Shown here piece after piece: positions 4,305 to 6,679 of a stretch of 6,679 nucleotides of DNA. Source of the DNA: an uncultured Lachnospiraceae bacterium (GTDB lineage Bacteria; Bacillota; Clostridia; Lachnospirales; Lachnospiraceae); the NCBI GenBank assembly GCA_947175775.1, contig CAMWNY010000140.1:1-6679 (forward strand), written 5' to 3'. How positions within the stretch are numbered: position 1 is the first letter of the stretch; the number at the start of each line of letters is the position of its first letter. The notes below the pieces were generated by a model, which saw only the letters and a program-made list of their open reading frames with translations, was not told where the DNA came from and made no database searches. The translations under genes and the position numbers were made by a program.

Positions 4305-6679
4305 ACCAGTACACTTATACCCTGAACCCCGCTCGGGAAGAAACAAATAACCGTACTTACAGACAGAGCGAGCTGAAAAAAATGACGACATTCCATCTGC
4401 GTGAAATCTGCAGAAAAGAACGTTTGGTGGTTCCCCTGTCAAAAAACGGTGACCGGGAAGGACTGATACGTCTGATTATGCGCTTCCGCGGACAAAGGGA
4501 GTACCGTCATATCAGGGAATTCCATGAAGGCGGACTGGACAGCATACAGAAATTTTTGGACGGGTGTAAAGTCCGTTTTCGGGAAACGCCGGAGCTTACG
4601 GTTCCCGGAACGATTACCCTTTTTCAGGGAACGGAATTAAACGAGCTGGACGGCTACCGTGTCAGCTGCGATGAAAAACCCTGTTGCGGGAATCTGCTGT
4701 TAGTGGATGAGGCGCTTAGGGTATATACCTGTTTTTACCTTAGGGAGGTGCAAAATGAAACCTATCTCTTCAAGGGCAGGGATGTCGAGGTAAAACCGCT
4801 GGAGAAGCACCGGTATTTTATCCTGTATTTTCCGAATGAGAGGATATCGGAATATTTGTACGACTGCTATCACGGTAACCCTGCACCTGTTCCGGGGTAT
4901 GCGGAAATAGTGCGTATTCCCCTTTTGGATATCAGGGAAAAGGAGATCCAAAAGGCAGATCTGCCGTTAGTTATTGATTTTGGAAGCTCCAATACCACCA
5001 TGGGAATCTGTCTTCCGGATGGAAGCACGCAGACAGCATCTGTCAAAGGGCAGACCATCATTCCAAGTATAATCGGCGTGAGGGAAAAAGAGGGCGGCGA
5101 AACACAGTTCCTGTTCGGGTATGATGCGCAGGAAATGAATCGTCAGAATTACAGGGATGAGGATGTGGCGGTCTTTTATGATATTAAGCGGTGGGTAAGT
5201 GATGCGGACCGGACGGAGAGCGTTATTCTCAAGAGCGGATGCAGGTACTGCTTTTCGAGAAAGGAAATGCTGAGGGCTTATTTGGATTATCTTTTGGAAC
5301 TTGCCCGTCAGCAGTTTAAATGCAGTTTTACCGATATTCAGCTTCTTGCGCCAATCCGGCAGAAGGAAAAGTTCGGACAGCTTTTTAAGGAGCTGCTTCC
5401 GGAATATACGGTCAACTGTGAGCTGGATGAGGGAATGGCGGTGCTTTTCCACAGCATAAACAACCTGATTCAGGGGAAAAAGTACGAGGAACACAGATGG
5501 TACCACACACTGGTGATTGACTGCGGGGGAGGAACGACGGACCTGACATCCGGGCGTTTCCGCATTGAGAATAACAGGGTATCCTACATTGTCAGCTTGG
5601 AAACACGCTATGAGAACGGCGATACGAATCTAGGCGGAAACAACCTGACCTACCGGATCCTGCAGCTTTTAAAAATACGGATTGCGCAGGCGCTTGGATT
5701 TATGGAGAAGGAAACGCTTTTGATCGGGGAAAACGGGGAAGGGAAGGCTGCCTACGGGGAACTGGAAAGACGGTATCAGAAAGCGGAAAAGTTTTTGCCG
5801 ACGCAGTTCCAAAAATACAGGGAAAAGAGCAGGGAGCATTACTTTTACGTAAAAAACAATTACTATTATCTTTTTGAGCTTGCAGAAGAGATCAAAAAGC
5901 AGTTTTTCCAAAAAGAATACCGCTATGAGCTCAAAATATCTACGGAGGCGGGAAAAGGGATTTTCCTTGATAAATGGAAGCTGTCCCTTGATATGGATGG
6001 GCAGTTTGAAACGCTTTCCTCTCCAGTCGAGGTATGCCTGTACTTAAATGAAATCGAGGAGCTTTTACGTCCGGATATTTACAATCTGATGGAGCGTTTT
6101 CTTGACAAGAAATTTGAGCAGGGAGAGCTTGCGGAATATGAAATGATTAAGCTTACAGGGCAGTCTTGCAAATCACGGCTGTTCCTCGAGGCGCTTAAAC
6201 AGTATGTTCCAGGAAAGAGGATACAGGGGATACCGTATGGTGAAACGGGAACAGAACTGAAAATGTGCTGCCTTGAGGGGGCGCTTGCCTATTTTATGAA
6301 CTGTAAGCTTGGATATATGGAAGTAAACGAGAAATACAGGGTAGGCAGCCTGCCTTATGAGATTATGGCGTATACCCATGAAAACAAGGCAAAAGTCCTG
6401 ATACGCAGCCTCGATCCCGAAGACCATATCGGCTGTATCTCACGCTTCCACATTGGGAGTCAGCTTGATTTGTACTTGAATGATGAACAAGGGAAACCGC
6501 TGAAAACCTGTTATTTTGCATATGATACCTCAAAATTTGAAAAGACAACCCAAAAGGAAATTGACGAAGCCTATGCCGGAACCGTGATTCAGGAGGAAAC
6601 GGACATCATTTTGGAAGGAGAGATGAAGTTCTTTGTGTGGATTGCGAAGGAACGGTGGGGATTTGTGGTACTTCCTGTT
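4301..6679 (+). CDS. Hsp70/actin-fold ATPase with N-terminal extension, 3' partial
   Basis: An open frame of 793 codons with no stop before the window edge, so the C-terminus is missing. The start shares ATGA with the upstream stop. Residues 220-640 carry the Hsp70/actin-family nucleotide site: phosphate-1 motif LVIDFGSSNTT (223-233, Asp226 and Gly228), phosphate-2 motif VIDCGGGTTDL (405-415, Asp407, GGGTTD 409-414) and adenosine motif LTGQS (618-622, usually TGGxS), followed by EGALAYF, like the GAA segment of Hsp70. The conserved pattern suggests active ATP binding. Unlike DnaK, about 220 residues precede the ATPase: residues about 24-64 (from ELKKMTTFHLREICR to LIRLIMRFRG) resemble a SAP/Rho-N-type helix-extended-helix, and 75-215 looks beta-rich and unrecognised. 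After residue 640 I see no DnaK-like substrate-binding domain; the sequence alternates strands and a charged helix. No membrane helix, so cytoplasmic. The J-protein starting the cluster is the likely partner (inference). Confidence 0.87.
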   Translation, partial: MNQYTYTLNPAREETNNRTYRQSELKKMTTFHLREICRKERLVVPLSKNGDREGLIRLIMRFRGQREYRHIREFHEGGLDSIQKFLDGCKVRFRETPELTVPGTITLFQGTELNELDGYRVSCDEKPCCGNLLLVDEALRVYTCFYLREVQNETYLFKGRDVEVKPLEKHRYFILYFPNERISEYLYDCYHGNPAPVPGYAEIVRIPLLDIREKEIQKADLPLVIDFGSSNTTMGICLPDGSTQTASVKGQTIIPSIIGVREKEGGETQFLFGYDAQEMNRQNYRDEDVAVFYDIKRWVSDADRTESVILKSGCRYCFSRKEMLRAYLDYLLELARQQFKCSFTDIQLLAPIRQKEKFGQLFKELLPEYTVNCELDEGMAVLFHSINNLIQGKKYEEHRWYHTLVIDCGGGTTDLTSGRFRIENNRVSYIVSLETRYENGDTNLGGNNLTYRILQLLKIRIAQALGFMEKETLLIGENGEGKAAYGELERRYQKAEKFLPTQFQKYREKSREHYFYVKNNYYYLFELAEEIKKQFFQKEYRYELKISTEAGKGIFLDKWKLSLDMDGQFETLSSPVEVCLYLNEIEELLRPDIYNLMERFLDKKFEQGELAEYEMIKLTGQSCKSRLFLEALKQYVPGKRIQGIPYGETGTELKMCCLEGALAYFMNCKLGYMEVNEKYRVGSLPYEIMAYTHENKAKVLIRSLDPEDHIGCISRFHIGSQLDLYLNDEQGKPLKTCYFAYDTSKFEKTTQKEIDEAYAGTVIQEETDIILEGEMKFFVWIAKERWGFVVLPV

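Noticed and set aside
4967..5506. Minus-strand open frame opposite the Hsp70-like gene (179 codons)
   Set aside because: It is antisense to the conserved ATPase region, with no recognisable domain and no supporting context.
1..6679. tRNA/rRNA genes, CRISPR array, insertion sequence or attachment site
   Set aside because: I found no cloverleaf, regularly spaced repeats, transposase or terminal inverted repeats on either strand by reading; the coding is nearly continuous from 172 to the end.

Overview
The window holds one strand-consistent gene cluster of six genes, all on the + strand. Strong AGGAGG-type ribosome binding sites, moderate G+C, small ATGA overlaps and the protein types suggest a Gram-positive anaerobe of the Clostridia, probably Lachnospiraceae-like. 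That placement is inference; no rRNA or other marker gene is present.

Layout: positions 1-171 contain no convincing gene but carry two adjacent hairpins, the second terminator-like. Then follow a short J-domain co-chaperone (172-594), a two-helix membrane protein with an FHA-like domain (615-1184), a soluble zinc-ribbon/FHA protein (1248-1745), a membrane-anchored PP2C-like protein (1742-2599), a second PP2C-like protein with a central membrane helix and a TPR-like C-terminal half (2586-4304), and a large Hsp70/actin-fold ATPase that is still open at the window edge (4301-6679, 793 codons without a stop). Genes three to six overlap by 4, 14 and 4 bases, so they are almost certainly translated from one message. 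The first two gaps are 20 and 63 bases and fit the same operon.

Together the genes combine two themes: a chaperone pair (J-protein plus an unusual Hsp70-like ATPase) and Ser/Thr phospho-signalling parts (two FHA-like readers and two PP2C-like phosphatase relatives). Three of the six products have predicted membrane helices. No protein kinase, vWA protein or secretion ATPase lies inside the window; if the system has one it should be just outside. Both PP2C-like proteins have lost the Asp of the usual SDG metal motif, and the FHA-like domains have altered phosphothreonine pockets, so this may be a scaffold or sensor built from degenerate signalling folds rather than a standard kinase/phosphatase pair. 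The function of the whole is not known to me. It most resembles, in parts only, the FHA/PP2C regulation modules of secretion systems and the phospho-signalling islands associated with stress or conflict systems.
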